DNA from: Solenopsis invicta
Taxonomy: Eukaryota > Arthropoda > Insecta > Hymenoptera > Formicidae
Assembly (NCBI RefSeq): GCF_016802725.1
Contig: NC_052670.1
Coordinates: 9,196,141 to 9,260,140, forward strand
Reading direction: 5' to 3'
Length of the DNA stretch: 64,000 nt
The notes below the pieces were generated by a model. The model was not told the DNA's origin. It saw nothing but the letters and a program-made list of their open reading frames with translations, and searched no databases. A program made the position numbers and the translations under genes. This document shows positions 36,731-50,987 of this stretch, one piece after another (position 1 is the first letter of the stretch; each line of letters starts with the position of its first letter).

Positions 36731-38475
36731 ATAATCTTACTTATTTGCATCCGCTGGCGGTATTATTAGCGAACAATCGCGATCGAAATTCGCCGGCGCG
36801 AGAGATCTCGCAGTTTTACGGCGTGCGTACACAACCGTGACCGCAGTTGTTGAAGCCGAAACACGGGTCTGGGCTTATTTAACCGAAGTGGCCGCATCGT
36901 CGATACACGCGTGTAGCGCTAATGAAACTAATTACGCGCGGCGCGACACGGTGTAACGTGCACTTATGCGTGCGCGAGCGCACGCGCGGGCGCAGCCATA
37001 CGTGAAATCACGATCGTCACGGTCAGATTAATTGGATTAGAGTCGGTGTTTGTCGGTCCTTAATGCGCGTAACACACATCGCCGGATCTAATAAATCAAT
37101 CGCGTATGTCGCCGGGAGTTTGTGCCTCACCGCGCGCGTCCCTCGTTCTCGCATTTATTATGCGAAGCATTATCGTTTTCAGTGTTCGAATCAATCGAGT
37201 TTCCTCTCCCGTCCTATCTCCTTCCTCTCTTCTCTTTGTCTCTCGACACGTCGATACCGGAGAAGCCGGATTTCGCGGAAAGACGTCGTCCTATCGCGCG
37301 CGCGGACTATCGATCGCCATTCATAATTCACGAGGGACCCGCTGTTTCGGTGACATTCTGCAATCACACACAGACATTTACATGTACACGTGCACCCACA
37401 CGCAGACACGTCTCTCTCAGAAGAACCGATACATTAACGAAGAGACGGCGCATTAGTTAGTCGGATCTGCGAATCGCTTACGAGCGCGTCTACGTCGCGC
37501 GATCGACATATAATATTTAACACGCCTCCCCGTACGTACGTGCAACGCAAGCGGGTTATAATATTGAAGCTCCTCATTAGAATACAAAATTATTCCTATT
37601 GTGACCAATAACTGCACCGCACAATAGACAAAATTCAATCCAATCAATTCGCCTCAATAATGTTCAAACTGCGTATCGCATGTGTTTGTAACGAATGTCC
37701 CTGCAACAACGAGATGGACCCGCTCCCGTGGAGAGGTCGGATTGGCCGGCGCGGCGGATCGGGAATTTAGGTTCGAGTAATCGTCACTCTAACTCACGTA
37801 CGACTGCTAATCGCCAAGTCAACGAAATTGTAGCGCTCTCGCCGAGCAATTTCACTTAACATACATTTCAATTGCGCTAAAGTGGCTGGTGCACGCCTTA
37901 TTTGTCTAACGCAAAGCGTTGCGTTGCACGTCAACACGGAACGACGAGAAGCAGAGAGTCGTGTTTAACCCTAAATACGTCGTGAAGATGTGGGCCTTTG
38001 TCTCCCGTATGACGCGTGCGGTCACGTACATGCACGCTATGTGTAACGATCGACCCATCTCGTGCCGACTCTCCGTTTACGAATCCGTCTCTCGCGAAAG
38101 CGCGTTCTCCGCTTTGCGGAAAGAAGCGTAGACGCCACGAAATGTTGACAGGCACCTTCTACGAATGGCGCGAATATTTGCGTCTTTTTTTTTTTTTTTT
38201 TTTTGAGACGCCGAGAGCTTTCAGTATCCCTCGTGTCCCCGTGTTGCTGGATCTCCCTTTCTGAGATGCCGCTTGAATGGCTGAAGCAAACGACGGTATT
38301 GAACGAGGCGAACGAGAGGGACCGAATGAATGCTTTAAAGATTTATTCAATTTGGGACAAACGCTATATGTCGCGACACGCGAGATCCGTTTAGATACAG
38401 TACGGGAAATTGGATGATTGGACGAAATTCGCATAGATTGCCTTAGTATATTGTAATTGACGTGCGGTATTATTA

Positions 38476-38717
38476 CACGGAAAGAGCAGTTTTGCTAAAG
38501 TGTCTAAAAATTTTGCTGGATCATACAGATCTGCAAATAATTTTGTTGAGTTATTAAAACAAAATATAAAACGTTCAAGCACGAACTAGATTGAAAAATA
38601 TATTGACATTATAACAGCTAATTTTATACTATCTTATACCTATTTCCAAAGATATTGTTGGATTTGTATCTAGCTACACTTTTAGACACTTTAAACAGCA
38701 AAAACGTTCTTTCTGTG
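38476..38717. mobile_element. CACGGAAAG-family MITE, well preserved
   Basis: 242 bp. Left end CACGGAAAGAGCAGTTTTGC; inverted right end CACAGAAAGAACGTTTTTGC. Arms share GTGTCTAAAA and CAGATCTGCAAATAATTTTG-type blocks. Left flank TA. Confidence 0.85.
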
Positions 38718-38867
38718 CCATTTCTAAATAAACTATCTAAAAATCCGCTACATTGCATGTACATTGAGTTATTACGTCAATTTAGCCTCGATTCGATTGT
38801 AAAAAAGACAATTATTTTTAGAAAATCGAGTTTTTTTTCTGATAAACGCTGCGAATAACGCTGCATC

Positions 38868-39253
38868 CAGAGAAAAGTTATGTTTAAACCGATGAAATCG
38901 TTTCTTTAACTTTTTTTTTTCGTTAAAGTAAAAATAGCTTTGAAGAAAATAATTTATTAATCTTTTTCAAAGTAAATAAATGATTTATTCAAATTATTCA
39001 ATTTAAACAAATAGTTTTTTTAATTCGAAGAAGAGGCGTGGACAGAAATATAAGACATAATTTAATTGTTCTGGTTTTAAAAATATACTTCTTTCGTTTA
39101 AAAGAAGCTTTGCGTCACACAATTTCTTTAACTCTAATGCAATTTCATTAACTCTAATAAAAGAAACATTAAACAAAAATTTCTTCAAATAAAAGGAACA
39201 CATTTCTTTAATTCAAATTTTTTTTACTCTGAGTGAACATTTTTCTCTGAGTG
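38868..39253. mobile_element. AT-rich CAGAGAAAA-ended element
   Basis: Left CAGAGAAAAGTTATGTTTAA, right inverted CACTCAGAGAAAAATGTTC. The interior has TTTCTTTAAC, GAAATTGTG and TTTAATTCAAA motifs shared with 29331-30219 and 40425-40680. Confidence 0.6.
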
Positions 39254-39843
39254 TGCTGTACAATTCTGCGATTTCTCGCCGACGAGATCCGAAATTGGCC
39301 TGCGGAATCGCTTGTGCCGCCAGGGTTTTTACACTCCTGGGAGATGTAGACGCGGCTGCGTGCGTTTAACTAGCAACGCGCTTGAATCATTCGCTCGCGC
39401 TTGTTCGCATCAACAAGTGGCATGCGAGGGACAGTTGATTCGCGCGCGGCAGCCGCGCACAAAGGGCCGCGGCCGCTGCCGATATTTTCATGACGGGCGA
39501 ATGCACGCGAGCACCACCGATAGTTATCGCTGCCCGCGCTAGTTGCGCACGTACCAGTCACCTATGCGCGATGCTTTCTCCATCGTTGTAATCGATACCG
39601 GACACAATATGGCAGGCGTATCTGGTGTGCCTGCCATCGATACCCACTTTCGACGCACGTTCTTCGATCCGCTGATATCGCAAACATGTCGTGTAAACCA
39701 GAAAATGACACGCGCGAAACGATACTACACACCACTCGTGTGTACGTATGTTACGCGCGCGCGTGCGTTGCAACTAGACAATCCCGTTCTATTAAATATT
39801 CCAGCGTATACAAACGCGAATCGTTTCCGATCGTTTATCAATG

Positions 39844-39873
39844 CGCCCCCGATACGTCGTTTTATCGGGGGCG
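39844..39873. repeat. Short GC-rich hairpin
   Basis: CGCCCCCGATA, an 8-nt loop, then TATCGGGGGCG. Perfect 11-bp stem in otherwise unremarkable sequence. Confidence 0.9.
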
Positions 39874-40424
39874 ACATAAAATAAACCAGAGAAAATGGAG
39901 GTGCACGCGATATGACGAGTGCATAAGGGAACCGTCGCGTAAATTTTAATCCATTTAATCCTTTCGATGTGCGAACACGCGTTTGCGTTTGTGACGCACG
40001 AACATGTCGAGTAAGGTGCGGCCTCGCAGGGATGAGTGATTTATATTTTGTCGGACAGCCTGAACCGATGAAAAGTTAATGGGTTATCCGATATCGTCGA
40101 GTTCCCGTAAATTATCAGGCGCTCGAGTTTGGTCCGAACTTAATCAGGTAAATTCGACCTCGATCCGGGCGTGGTCGGATCAACTCGAAGTCGACGACTG
40201 AAACTTCAAATACCGGCGCGCATCGGTGGATGGTGCTACAATGAAAGATAATTAAATCAGCTCCATACCACCACCAAAGTTACGCGTAATAACCTAATCG
40301 CCTTTGTATTATATTAAAACAAATTTGTAACGTGTTTATCTAATAATAGTTGAAGACAACTTCTTTCTCTATGTTTACAACTACACAATTTTTCAACATA
40401 AGTTCAGAAATAATTTTGTTACGC

Positions 40425-40680
40425 GACGCAAATATTTTTTCAAATGAAAGAAATATATTTTTAACACCAGAGCAATTGAATAATTAATAAATTATTTGTT
40501 TAAATCAAACATATAATTTGAACAAATAATTTGTTTACTTTAAAAAATAACTCTAATAATGTCATTTTTTAAATCAAATAAATTTTCATTTTCTTCAAAG
40601 ATATTTTCACTTCGACTTAAAAAAACAAGGTTAAAGAAATAATTTCATCAATTTAAACATAACTATTCTCTGGGTGCAGA
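40425..40680. mobile_element. Fragment of the AT-rich TTTAAACATAAC-ended element
   Basis: Right end ATTTAAACATAACTATTCTC, preceded by TTAAAGAAATAATTTCATCA, as in the 29.3-kb and 38.9-kb copies. The left end is not defined. Confidence 0.55.
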
Positions 40681-42124
40681 GCAATGCTACTGTTCCTTGG
40701 AATTTTGATTGTTCCTTGCAACGGTTCACACAGAGGATTAGTCATGATTCCTCGGCATATCTTGCTGCGACATGATATGTACAGCTCTGGTCAAGATGAT
40801 AAAGCACCTATACCTTCATCATTTATTTGAAAACACTTCATCTGTATTATTTCAAATTGATTCCTGGCATTATACATAAATTTAAGGGATTAGTGAAACA
40901 AGAGATAATTCACATTAAAATTTTTATTTAAATCCTTCCAGTTAAAAAATTGTTTTTAAATATAAGGTATTTTATAACTTTGGCTAAGGCTGTACAAATA
41001 TGCAGTTAAAAAAAATATGGAAATCAAATCCATTGACGTATTAAATATTATATTTGTCAATCGATACCGCTTATTTTACCTAGGCTAGCATTATCAAAAA
41101 TCACGTTTCAGCAAAATCCATTCTTTTCATCTCGCGTAGTGAATTAAACATCCTATTTCAATAATGCCGTCGACAGCAGGTTACCTAATCGTTTGCAAAA
41201 AGCCCTCCATTTTTTATCGATGCTAATTCGCGCGTAATCGAATCACGCGTCGAATATTACATCACCGTGAATAATAATGCGGACGGATTTATTCGAGGCA
41301 CACATTTCGATTCGCGTCATCGAAATGGCACTCTGTTGTTTACACGACGACTCGAGCTTGCGCGCGATATTTCACCGAGAATCACGTAATCAATAATGTC
41401 TTTGACGGCGCCGTGGCGCATCGTCGACTTGATAACAAAGTTAAAGTTTAGCCGCGTTGAGACTTCATTGGGCGATTTTAATCCGCTTGCGGGAAACTGA
41501 GAGAAGTCGCCGGATACTCGACGACTAGCGGTTGATAAAGCCGGGCAAAGATTCCCCCTCGCGACTTATTTTTGAGCTTTACGACGGCAATTTGCATTTC
41601 ACGTCCATTTGAACCGGCGATCTCGCTCGTGGGCGCGAGTAGTTCTTAAAACTGGAGTGCCACTTAAATCGTTGATGTTAACAGCTACTACGATCGCGAT
41701 AGTCGCACCGCGTTCGAAAACGAGCCGAATCGATTAATCGAGGTATAGCGATCGGCGGTCCCGCTGGTATTTTCCTTGTGTTTGCATAACGAGCCGTAAT
41801 ACCTGTGCGAAGTCGGTCGGGGACTACACCGATAATTAATTACCGGCGACCGTCATCGCCGTTAGCTTTTTAGATGTCGCTCGATGTCGTTGCCCGAGAA
41901 AAGTGGAACGAACTTTTCTTCCCTCGGCATTTAATGAAGCGCGCTGGTTCCATTCCCAGCGCGATAACCGCGATTTTCTTTCATACCTCTTTTTTCTCTA
42001 CTATAAACACTTACGCCGCGATACGACGTGGCAATTATCGACGGCTGTTCGGTTTTAATTTCATAAGAATTATATCGCACTGGCGTGAAAAAGGTGACAC
42101 TGTCTTGTACGCCGTACGATAATA

Positions 42125-42280
42125 AGGTACTTGAGCCGAATGAAGTCCAGCATTAAATAAGTCACACTTTTTAATTTAGATTAAAATAAATATTTTATTC
42201 TTGGTTTATTTCAAAATATCCACGAGTAAAGCTTATAAAAAATAAATGAGTTAGGTGAGCCTTATTCGACTCAGGTACCT
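42125..42280. mobile_element. 156-bp MITE with AGGTACYTGAGYCGAAT ends
   Basis: AGGTACTTGAGCCGAATGAA and inverted AGGTACCTGAGTCGAATAAG, flanked by TA on both sides. Only one copy seen in the window. Confidence 0.75.
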
Positions 42281-43208
42281 TATAATTATAACTTCTCAAA
42301 AAGCTTCTCCTAAGTTTCTCCTCTCGATATTGACATAGTTATAAGCTGGAAAAAATTATTTAAAAGAAACTTCATTTCCGAGCGCTTAACTCAGTCAAGT
42401 ACGATGCGTAAAAACGTGTTACACATCGGAGGTCGCACATATAATGTGAACGCTAACGCAAAAGTTGGACGGTTCACACTTATCCTTGTCCTGGCAACAA
42501 TTAAAAAAAAAAATAGAAAAAGAACAAGTAATATACGTGTTGTACCGTAGCGTTTAATCATTCGCGGCCTGGCAATAACGGAAGTGCGCGCATAATTCAA
42601 AACTTCTTATTCCCTACGCGTTATTACTCGGGGCAAATAATCAAGATCGTAACCGCGCGGACGAGCGCTAAAACGAGTATACGCGTGCATTTATTATTCT
42701 CACGGCGACGCGTGTTCGCCGTTAAAAAATGAGACACGCCACGCCGACGTACCGTGCGGGAATTATCCGCGACGCGTCGAGCGCGAGAGCCTAGAGCTCT
42801 AATGCGTTTTACATCGGTTCGCGGTCGATTATCCTTCGGCCTCGCAGCGCTTTTTTTCGCGCGTGGGGCAAGACAGGGTTCAGGTTTGATGACGAATAAA
42901 ACCTAAGTTTTCATAATCAACGAATCATCTCTATTTTTTAAATATTCTTTGGATACCAATCTTTCAATGTAACTACCATTAAGTAAAATCTTCAAAGAAT
43001 TATAAATTTCATTAAAAACAAATAAAGATATTTTTTTCCCAGCTTGCCCTACAGGTGGGTTTAACGCCTAAAATGGGATACACTTTAAAAGTATATTATA
43101 ATTTACTACTAATGTCACAAATAAAAAAAAAAATTAAATTAAATTAAAAGAAAATCGCAAAAAAATTTTTATTTATATTTATAAATTATGATCCAACTTA
43201 ATAATAAA

Positions 43209-43380
43209 AAAAATAATTTTGCTTAAATACAGATCTGAAAATAATTATATAGAACCCTTGAAAAATTTATATTGAACACAGAAATTTACACTGAATGCTT
43301 TACATAATAATTTTGATAATCCAACATAAAATTATTTTCTGATGTGTATCTAACTAAGCTTTTAAATTGTTCTTTCCGTG
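43209..43380. mobile_element. CACGGAAAG-family MITE, left end lost
   Basis: Contains ACAGATCTGAAAATAATTAT, inverted TAATTTTGATAATCCAACAT and the right end TGTTCTTTCCGTG. Confidence 0.7.
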
Positions 43381-44939
43381 TGTGCCTACTTCGCTGGCTC
43401 GTGGGTAACTCTCAACGATCGAGGGGCCACGTTTAACGCGTATGCTCGATTGTGATTCCTGCATTAGAATCGCGTGATACGGAGAATAACTCCGTCTTAC
43501 TTCGCTACCCTGCCTCGCCCCATCTTTTTCTATGTCCGGAGACCTCGATCTCGCTGGGGAACAAATCGAGGAATCGGCGGGGCGTCGGCATTTACCCGCG
43601 ATATTTATCCGACTAATGCTGCGTCGTGTGTTTAGACGCACTTCTGTCGTTGACATACGGTTATTGGTAGAAAAACACGCAGCCCGTGATACGCGCGGCG
43701 CCGACTCCGGCGCGGTGACGGATGAATGCGCGCGATTGCGATGAACGGGGCGCACATACACGTCGGCCGCGCACGCAACGGGCGACGCGCGTTAGCGGCT
43801 GCGTGCATTCGATAATTGATATTCCGCCGTGCATATCCCGCCGCCGCGCCGTTACGATTTTCGGTATATTTATTCCCGGTGCCTTCGACCGTGCCGTTTC
43901 ACGCTTTTTTACCCGACGCTATATCGGCGATTCGATTAGTCTCGTGACAAAAAAGGTAAGCTGATACGCGAATTGTCGGCAACATTGTATGTAAATGTAG
44001 TACCGAAATACGCGGACGCTCGCAAAAGTGACGTATAGTAAATTAAATCAAAAGTAAGAATCAAATTTATTTCTCGAATATATCCTCTCTCACTCAGATG
44101 TGTGACATTGACAAATCAATTATTAGAAATGAAACGAATCCAGGAAAGAGTCGGTATTTTCATTTTTGTGAAAGATATAAATTTTTGAAGGTCTGACAAA
44201 TATGTGTCCTCCGGGCACGAAAGGCTTAAAATAAGCAATTCAAATATCATTCTGACACTTCTTATAAATATAGCGTTCGTTTTCTTACGTCATTGTGAAA
44301 CGACGAAGGAACCTCGTTACGCGCCATAATTGTCTTGCCAGTTAAATATCTGGAGGGCTATCGAGCGAGCTGTTAAAAATTGGAACATATTGCGCGCGGC
44401 GGAATACCACTTTCAGCTGTGGAGAGATTCTTGTACAGTTATAACTTCGACAATCCTCGAAAAACCTTTTCTCTTTTACGCCGACACCGTTCGCGTCGCA
44501 AATCTAAAATACACGCAAAGCGTGCTTTCAATCGCTGTAAATTTCTGATACCAACGAGAGGAACTTTTCGCGATGATGAAAAACAATCCGCAACAATCCG
44601 TCGTATTATCCGTGGCATCTTTTATAAATATATCTGGACTGCGAATTCGTATAAGTTAGAGCGGAATATTCCGTACGCAAGCAAAATAATAGCAATACCA
44701 TCCGATCGAGAACGGTTATCGATTCGCCCGTTTTCGAGAGAGAAAGAGAGAGACAGAAATCGTAATTGCGCATCTGAATCGCGACCCAACGTTATTCGAA
44801 ACAGCGAACAGTTGTCGGCGGCGCTATATTTACGTTAAAGCCCGTTATTGTGGAAGGTGAATAAATTCGCCCAAGCTGCGGCATTAAACTTCGGACACTC
44901 ATAATCGTGCGGTCGCGCGCGAGCGTCATTCCCTCCGAC

Positions 44940-44942
<3 letters not shown>

Positions 44943-44998
<56 letters not shown>
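44943..44998. repeat. CT dinucleotide microsatellite
   Basis: About 28 pure TC units. Confidence 0.97.
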
Positions 44999-45001
<3 letters not shown>

Positions 45002-46333
45002 AGTCGAACCAAACGCGGCGTCACCGCTGTCAATTATGCCACTCGCATAATTGCACTCGCTTTTGCGCATATCTATGAAGTAGTTTACCTACGCGTATCG
45101 CCGGCCGCTGAAACTTCCTCTGCCCCGCTTTCGCTGATAATGCCACTAAAAACTCCGCGCGACAAAATTTCAACCGGTACGAATAACAGCGGGCGGTTTC
45201 ACGCTACGGGGGTTAGCTAAAATTAATCAGTATCCGCGTGAGCCCGCAAAATTGCCCCGAGCATTTGTTTAACGAACGTACCGCCGAGTAATTCAGAACT
45301 TCCGCGGGATTCACTTCGAACGAGTTGGAAGTCGCGGTCGGGGCCAGAAGTCGACGGCGGCGGCATCCCCGTCGCGAGCGCGAACGCGGGGTCGCGTCTC
45401 GTTTTGTGGGGCAACCTATATCGATAATGCAAAACCGTGTCGCGACAGTGTAACTTTCTCAACTCGACGTTGCACAGATTCAACTTCCGCCGCGATGAAG
45501 TCGGGGAGACGTCTCTCTTCGCCGTGTAACAAATTGCAGTAGCAAAGTAAAGAAAAAAAAAACAATACAAAGATGATCATTACCTCCTTCCAAGTTTTTC
45601 TTTTCTATTTATTTAGTGTTTACAAAAACTGTTAAGATTTAGAAAGTATTTTATGCAAAGGTGACGATTGTTCAACAATAGAGAAACCAAAATTGAAAAT
45701 AAGATTCGTCAAACTTAAAAAAAAATAATCTTGCAAATACAGCCATAATTTTTGGCTGCAAACTAAGGTAGATAAATGATTAGCAAATACTGCGATATCA
45801 CTTGTGTTGGATACTTAACCAATTTAAATAAGAGACAGAATTTCTATCTGAATTATTTGTGAAATTGAGGAAGAAAATTTTTCTGTGACGTCTATTCATG
45901 TTGAGGTCAATCATAATGTTATAAAATTGGACTGTATAATTTATAATGAAGCCTCAATTTTTTGAAAAGATTGCTAGAATGTTGCTGCTATAAATTCTAC
46001 ATATGACGAACAACATTTCAACAGGTATAAAAAATAGCGATACATTTTTGTTGCGACATCTAGAAATGTACCTACATCAGCAAAACCATTTTTTTTTTTT
46101 TTGGATGTGTATAGCGAGGGACACACTATTGACTTTTATAAAGAGTAAAATATATATGAAAGTGGTATAGCCGCTGAAAGAAGAACATCTCTGGCCAGCA
46201 TGATTTGACACGAGTACAATATGAGAAAGCGGTTAGACAACGTGAAAAAGCCTTGCGGTGCTTTCGCGTCTTTTCTTCCCGACTATTTTTTCTTCTTCGT
46301 TTTTCACATCGTTTCTTCGCTCTTTTGCTGTCC

Positions 46334-46334
<1 letters not shown>

Positions 46335-46380
<46 letters not shown>
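46335..46380. repeat. CT dinucleotide microsatellite
   Basis: About 23 pure TC units. A GA array follows at 46718, so the two are inverted relative to each other. Confidence 0.97.
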
Positions 46381-46386
<6 letters not shown>

Positions 46387-46709
46387 GTCTTCTCCGGCGG
46401 TTACTCGCTGCGATGAAGATCATACGTACGTTATCACGGCACGGCACGACCAGTTGGATGATTCTAGGTCGCCATTCCCTCCTCGTAAAGTTTGCCGTGG
46501 AATTGTTGCGCCGTCGGTGTCAGATAAACCGCGGGAAAGCGGTTATTGTCCCGAAGAAATCGCCAACGCGAAGAGACGAGAGACAGAGAAGACAGAGCAA
46601 ACTCGGCCGCGACATGTCCTCGTTTGCTTCGCCAATCGCGGAAGTGATATCTCGCGTGAGATGTATAAGCGCGGAATACGACGTCGATTTTAAAGCCGCC
46701 TAGGAGAGG

Positions 46710-46717
<8 letters not shown>

Positions 46718-46756
<39 letters not shown>
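46718..46756. repeat. GA dinucleotide microsatellite
   Basis: About 19 GA units. Confidence 0.97.
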
Positions 46757-46761
<5 letters not shown>

Positions 46762-49082
46762 TTTTGTGATGAACTGACCGACGGCGAAACGACCATGAAA
46801 CCAGCGTTACGACTTGTCATGGGACTCCTCGTAAAAGATCCATCGAAAGATAAGATCTAATTATAATGATCGCCAGTGAATGCAACGGATTGGATCGAGA
46901 TGGTTTGGCCGACGAGCTTGACTTTTATCACGCACATTGATCGTTCGATCGCTCGCATTCGCTTTAATCAACTTCATATGCCATATTGCTGAACAGTAAA
47001 TTTTACAAAACAACTTTGCAAAATTGTATTTTATTATCACATACAAACAGCCTGTTGTCGAATGATTAAATGAAAACGTTGCTGCTTGTGTTCAGAGAGA
47101 AATTATCATTTGTAAATCGTCACAGCATACCAAAGAGAGAGAAAAAGAGAGAGAAAGAGAGTGCCATTAAATGTTGTTGTTTGCGTGAAATCAACGCGGC
47201 ATCGAATTATCTGCATACGTATTATCCGAATCGCCAACATTTCTATTACATTTACAAACAATCGCGCAATAAAATATCGAAAACTCGAAAATTCGCAGCG
47301 CAAGTTGCGTCAAAATTTCAACATCGTTCAGTATCGCTTAGTATCATTGTGTTATTTGCATTTACGGCGCATGAGTTTCGATCATGATTTATCGCCCCAG
47401 CAAACGCGTGGCTAAACTAGCGCGGAAAATCGGACTCCCTCTCTTTCTCTTTCTCTCTCTCTCTATCCCGTGTCCGAAATAAATCGCCGATTGTTGCGCG
47501 TTACAATCGACTTTTATCCGCGTCGCTTAAAGTCTCGTTCGTGTCCCGACATTATCCCCAAAATAGCAGGAAAACAATCCGATGCGTCGTAACAAAGGGA
47601 CCATTGCCGATCGATCGGGATGCGCCATTTCGTCACCGCGAAATTCGTACGCCTGCGATTGTTGCGTCCCACTATTGGCCGTCAGATAAACCGCCGGTGG
47701 AGCTTCATTGTTCCGAAGTAATCGGTGTGCGGTGGACAAGGACGCCGCCGCCGAGTGTGTCGTCGCTTGACCAAATATTCGTCGAGTTACGATGGTCGCC
47801 GGTGGATTCACCCGGGGATGGACGTTCGAAAAAAAAGGAAGACATGTTTGTTTTTTTTACCGAACGCCGCGCGAGAAATTGACGAACTCGAAATAACTGG
47901 ACCTTGCATCTATGCGCAATAATGCGTAAAAGCGAAACGAAGGTCGGGATAAATTAATGTCTCGCGTTTGATTAAATTAACGCCTCGTCCGCGCTCGTCC
48001 GCTCTCCCGGTATTAATTAACGTTGAAACTCTTTGCGCGTTCCCGGATGTTCCCGGCGATGGAAAAAAGCGCGTGTGTAATCACTTTAAGCGTCGAATTA
48101 AACGCGTCGCTCCCGGTCGCTGCGCGAGACGCGAGACGAGCACATTCACGACCCGCATCCGCGCTCGAGCAGCTGTTCGACTGCTTCGAATGACGCAGAG
48201 AATGAGAAGAAGCGCGTTACATCCTCGATCAACCCCGCGTTGTCTTTAGTCACGCAGATGACTAAAGTCTGCGATGAAACGGAAGGTTTCCCCGTTTAGC
48301 GAAGTTGGAGTGCGAAACACCCGTGCGATAAGTTCATCGAGGAATAGAAGGGCACGGGGTTTGACGATTCGAAAAGCGAAGAGCAGTTCGGAGCTGCGCA
48401 CTCGGCTGGAATTAACTCTCTATCGAAGCTGCGAGCGACCGTCGTATCGTTTCTTTGGCGAACGACGGTGATTGATGAGCCGAGCTCGTCCCGAGAGTGA
48501 TGGCATGTACCACGCGAAAGGGAGACCTTCTCCTTCTCCTCTTCCTCGTCCTCTTCTTCCCGCTTTTCCCCTTCACCCCCGATCGTATCCGTCGATTATC
48601 CACGTCGACAATTTGACGTGTCGTCGCTTGCGAAGAAAAAGTTGCTCCCTTGTAATCGAGAGTGCCGCCGGATGGTTCTCTCCGGGTTAAGGGATTCGAC
48701 GAATAAAACGTTCCGTTAGATTCTTCGGTCGCTTCATACGCTTGGAAGTTGAACGAGATACGCAATCGCCATTTTGTCGCTCTTGTCTGATTTCACGAGA
48801 ACGGTACGCCAAAATGCGATTCTTTGAGATAACTGCGTGTAAAGTGACGTGTAAACGACTACCATCATGTAGAAAATTAATTCAAATCTGTATGTCAATA
48901 TTAGGTTTTTTATTTTGAGTCATAAACTTATTTTATAGCAATTTATTGGAACGATTTTAGAATTGTTAAGCTAACGTTTCGAATTTACCAATTCTTCCTC
49001 TACGTTTTTAAAAAATGATAAATATTTCACAAGAATTTTCATTAAAAAAAAAAAAAATAATAATAATAATAATAATGCGTTT

Positions 49083-49250
49083 CCATAAAAAAAAGTCAAA
49101 ATTACTTTAATATACATTTGATTATGAAAATGTGGTTACACAGTTTAATAATCAAATGTTTCATATTAAAGTGACTTTGATATTTTTTATGGGAGCTAAT
49201 AAAGAATCCAATAGAACGTTATTGGTTGACACGACGGAGTAGCTCCCATA
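49083..49250. mobile_element. Hairpin element with CCATAAAAAAA ends
   Basis: CCATAAAAAAAAGTCAAAAT and the following TACTTTAATAT...ATTTGATTAT pair with an inverted arm that ends at about 49193 (TTTTTTATGGGAGC). A third end, AGCTCCCATAAAAAA, lies at about 49239-49253. Stem about 44 bp with mismatches. Confidence 0.65.
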
Positions 49251-50987
49251 AAAAAAAAAGATAAAATTATCAATTTTGCGATCAAAATATTTGTAGCTTC
49301 AACACGGCGATACGTTGCAACTCTCGGCTTTCAGATCCCGGCATTCATACGAGAATCTCTCGAATCTCGCCTCATTCGATCTCGTTAAGATGCTCGGATA
49401 GCATCGGACCAATCCCCGTGCACACTCACTTGGAAAAGACTCGCTCCGTACATTACAACCTTACTCGAAACGGATTGCACCGACACGCGAGCCCGTGTCG
49501 ATGTGCGCGGTCGTCGGTCGATAAGGCTTATCAACTCCTTAATTTAACCCTCCCCCTCGTACATTAGCGTGCGCCTGGCGTGCATTAGTCCACATTACTG
49601 TTTGACGCAATCGATGGTGTCGGGAAAGCCGCGGGAGCGAGTCGCACTTGGAACCTGCGCGACGCGACGCGAGCTCACCCGTTTTCGCATGCATACGTGC
49701 ACAAGAGGAACCCCTCGCCTCGCCGCGTAGAGCGCCATACCTCTTCCACTTAATTACGACGTGTATACGAGGGACTCGAAATTATATACGCGCCGGCACC
49801 CGCGGGCGCTTCCATTCGGCGTACGCACTTACGCGAGATCTCGACTAATATTCGAAGATGACGTTCCATTTTGAAGCTTCACCTAATTTCAACCCGTGGA
49901 TATGCACTTCATTAGACGGAGTGCCATCATTGTGCGCGCAAACGCACCCGTGATTTGTGATCGGAAATCTGCAATGGCGTATAACGTCGTTACGATCGAG
50001 CCGTCTCGCCGTCGCGTCGCGGTCGGTTAGAAAAGCGTTCGTTGTCGGTTGAAAAAAAAAAAAAAACCAAAAAATTACGTAGACGCAATTCGCGCGACAA
50101 ACAAGACAAAATATATCAGGTCGAAGATCAATTGCACGTGTCACGTACAGCTCGGCTGTATTTGTTCACGCTTGCTGCAGCGATGAGTAATGGCAAAACG
50201 GAATTTTTAATAACGCGAAGAATTAATTATGTTCTCTCTCACTGGACAACGGTATCGGCGATAACATACACATACACACACATAAACACACACATAAACG
50301 ACAGTTCGCAATTACGTCTCGTTACTCGTTGTCGCGCTCCATTGTTGAGTATTATCAGCCATCCCCCCGACCATTACCATCGGCGTGTCCCGACGAGCGC
50401 GAAGCAACGTGGAGCGTGACCCACTTCGCCGGGACTATAACGCACGTATCTCTTCCGGCATTCTCGCTCCCAAGCACCGTGGCGTTTCCAGTATTCGATA
50501 AGCAAGGCTATACTTGCTCTTCTCAATAGAGTTATCGAATATTTATAGCCAGGTTGTCGGTATAGGTCCGCGCACGGTAGTGCGGATAGACCGTTTGCCC
50601 GCGCTGACGATCGATCGCGCAAACGAACTCCTCTATCGATCGCGATCGCGCGATCCTGGCATGTTTCTCCCGTGTAACGTGCTCGGGGCGATTGCACTTT
50701 CCGCGTGGTTTAAGGGTCGCCACGCGTCGAAGCGCAAGCCTGAGACGCTTGGCTTATCTTGCGACGTTACACCGCTAAGAAACTCGGACGGGATGATAAG
50801 AGGAAAATAGACAGGCGTGAACAGCTTAATTCATCGGATTTTAGATCTAACGTCGGGTCGTGTTGGAGGATAGTTTGCGTTATGGCTTGCTAAGAAGCAA
50901 CCTTATCACACGGAGTACTCCAGCATTGACATAAGAAAATTATACTATAATGAAAAACGATATTATAACTGACGTAAATCCTTTTTA

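Noticed and set aside
46205..46820. Several overlapping open frames of 118-162 residues
   Set aside because: All are driven by CT and GA microsatellites and read Ser/Leu or Arg/Glu repeats.
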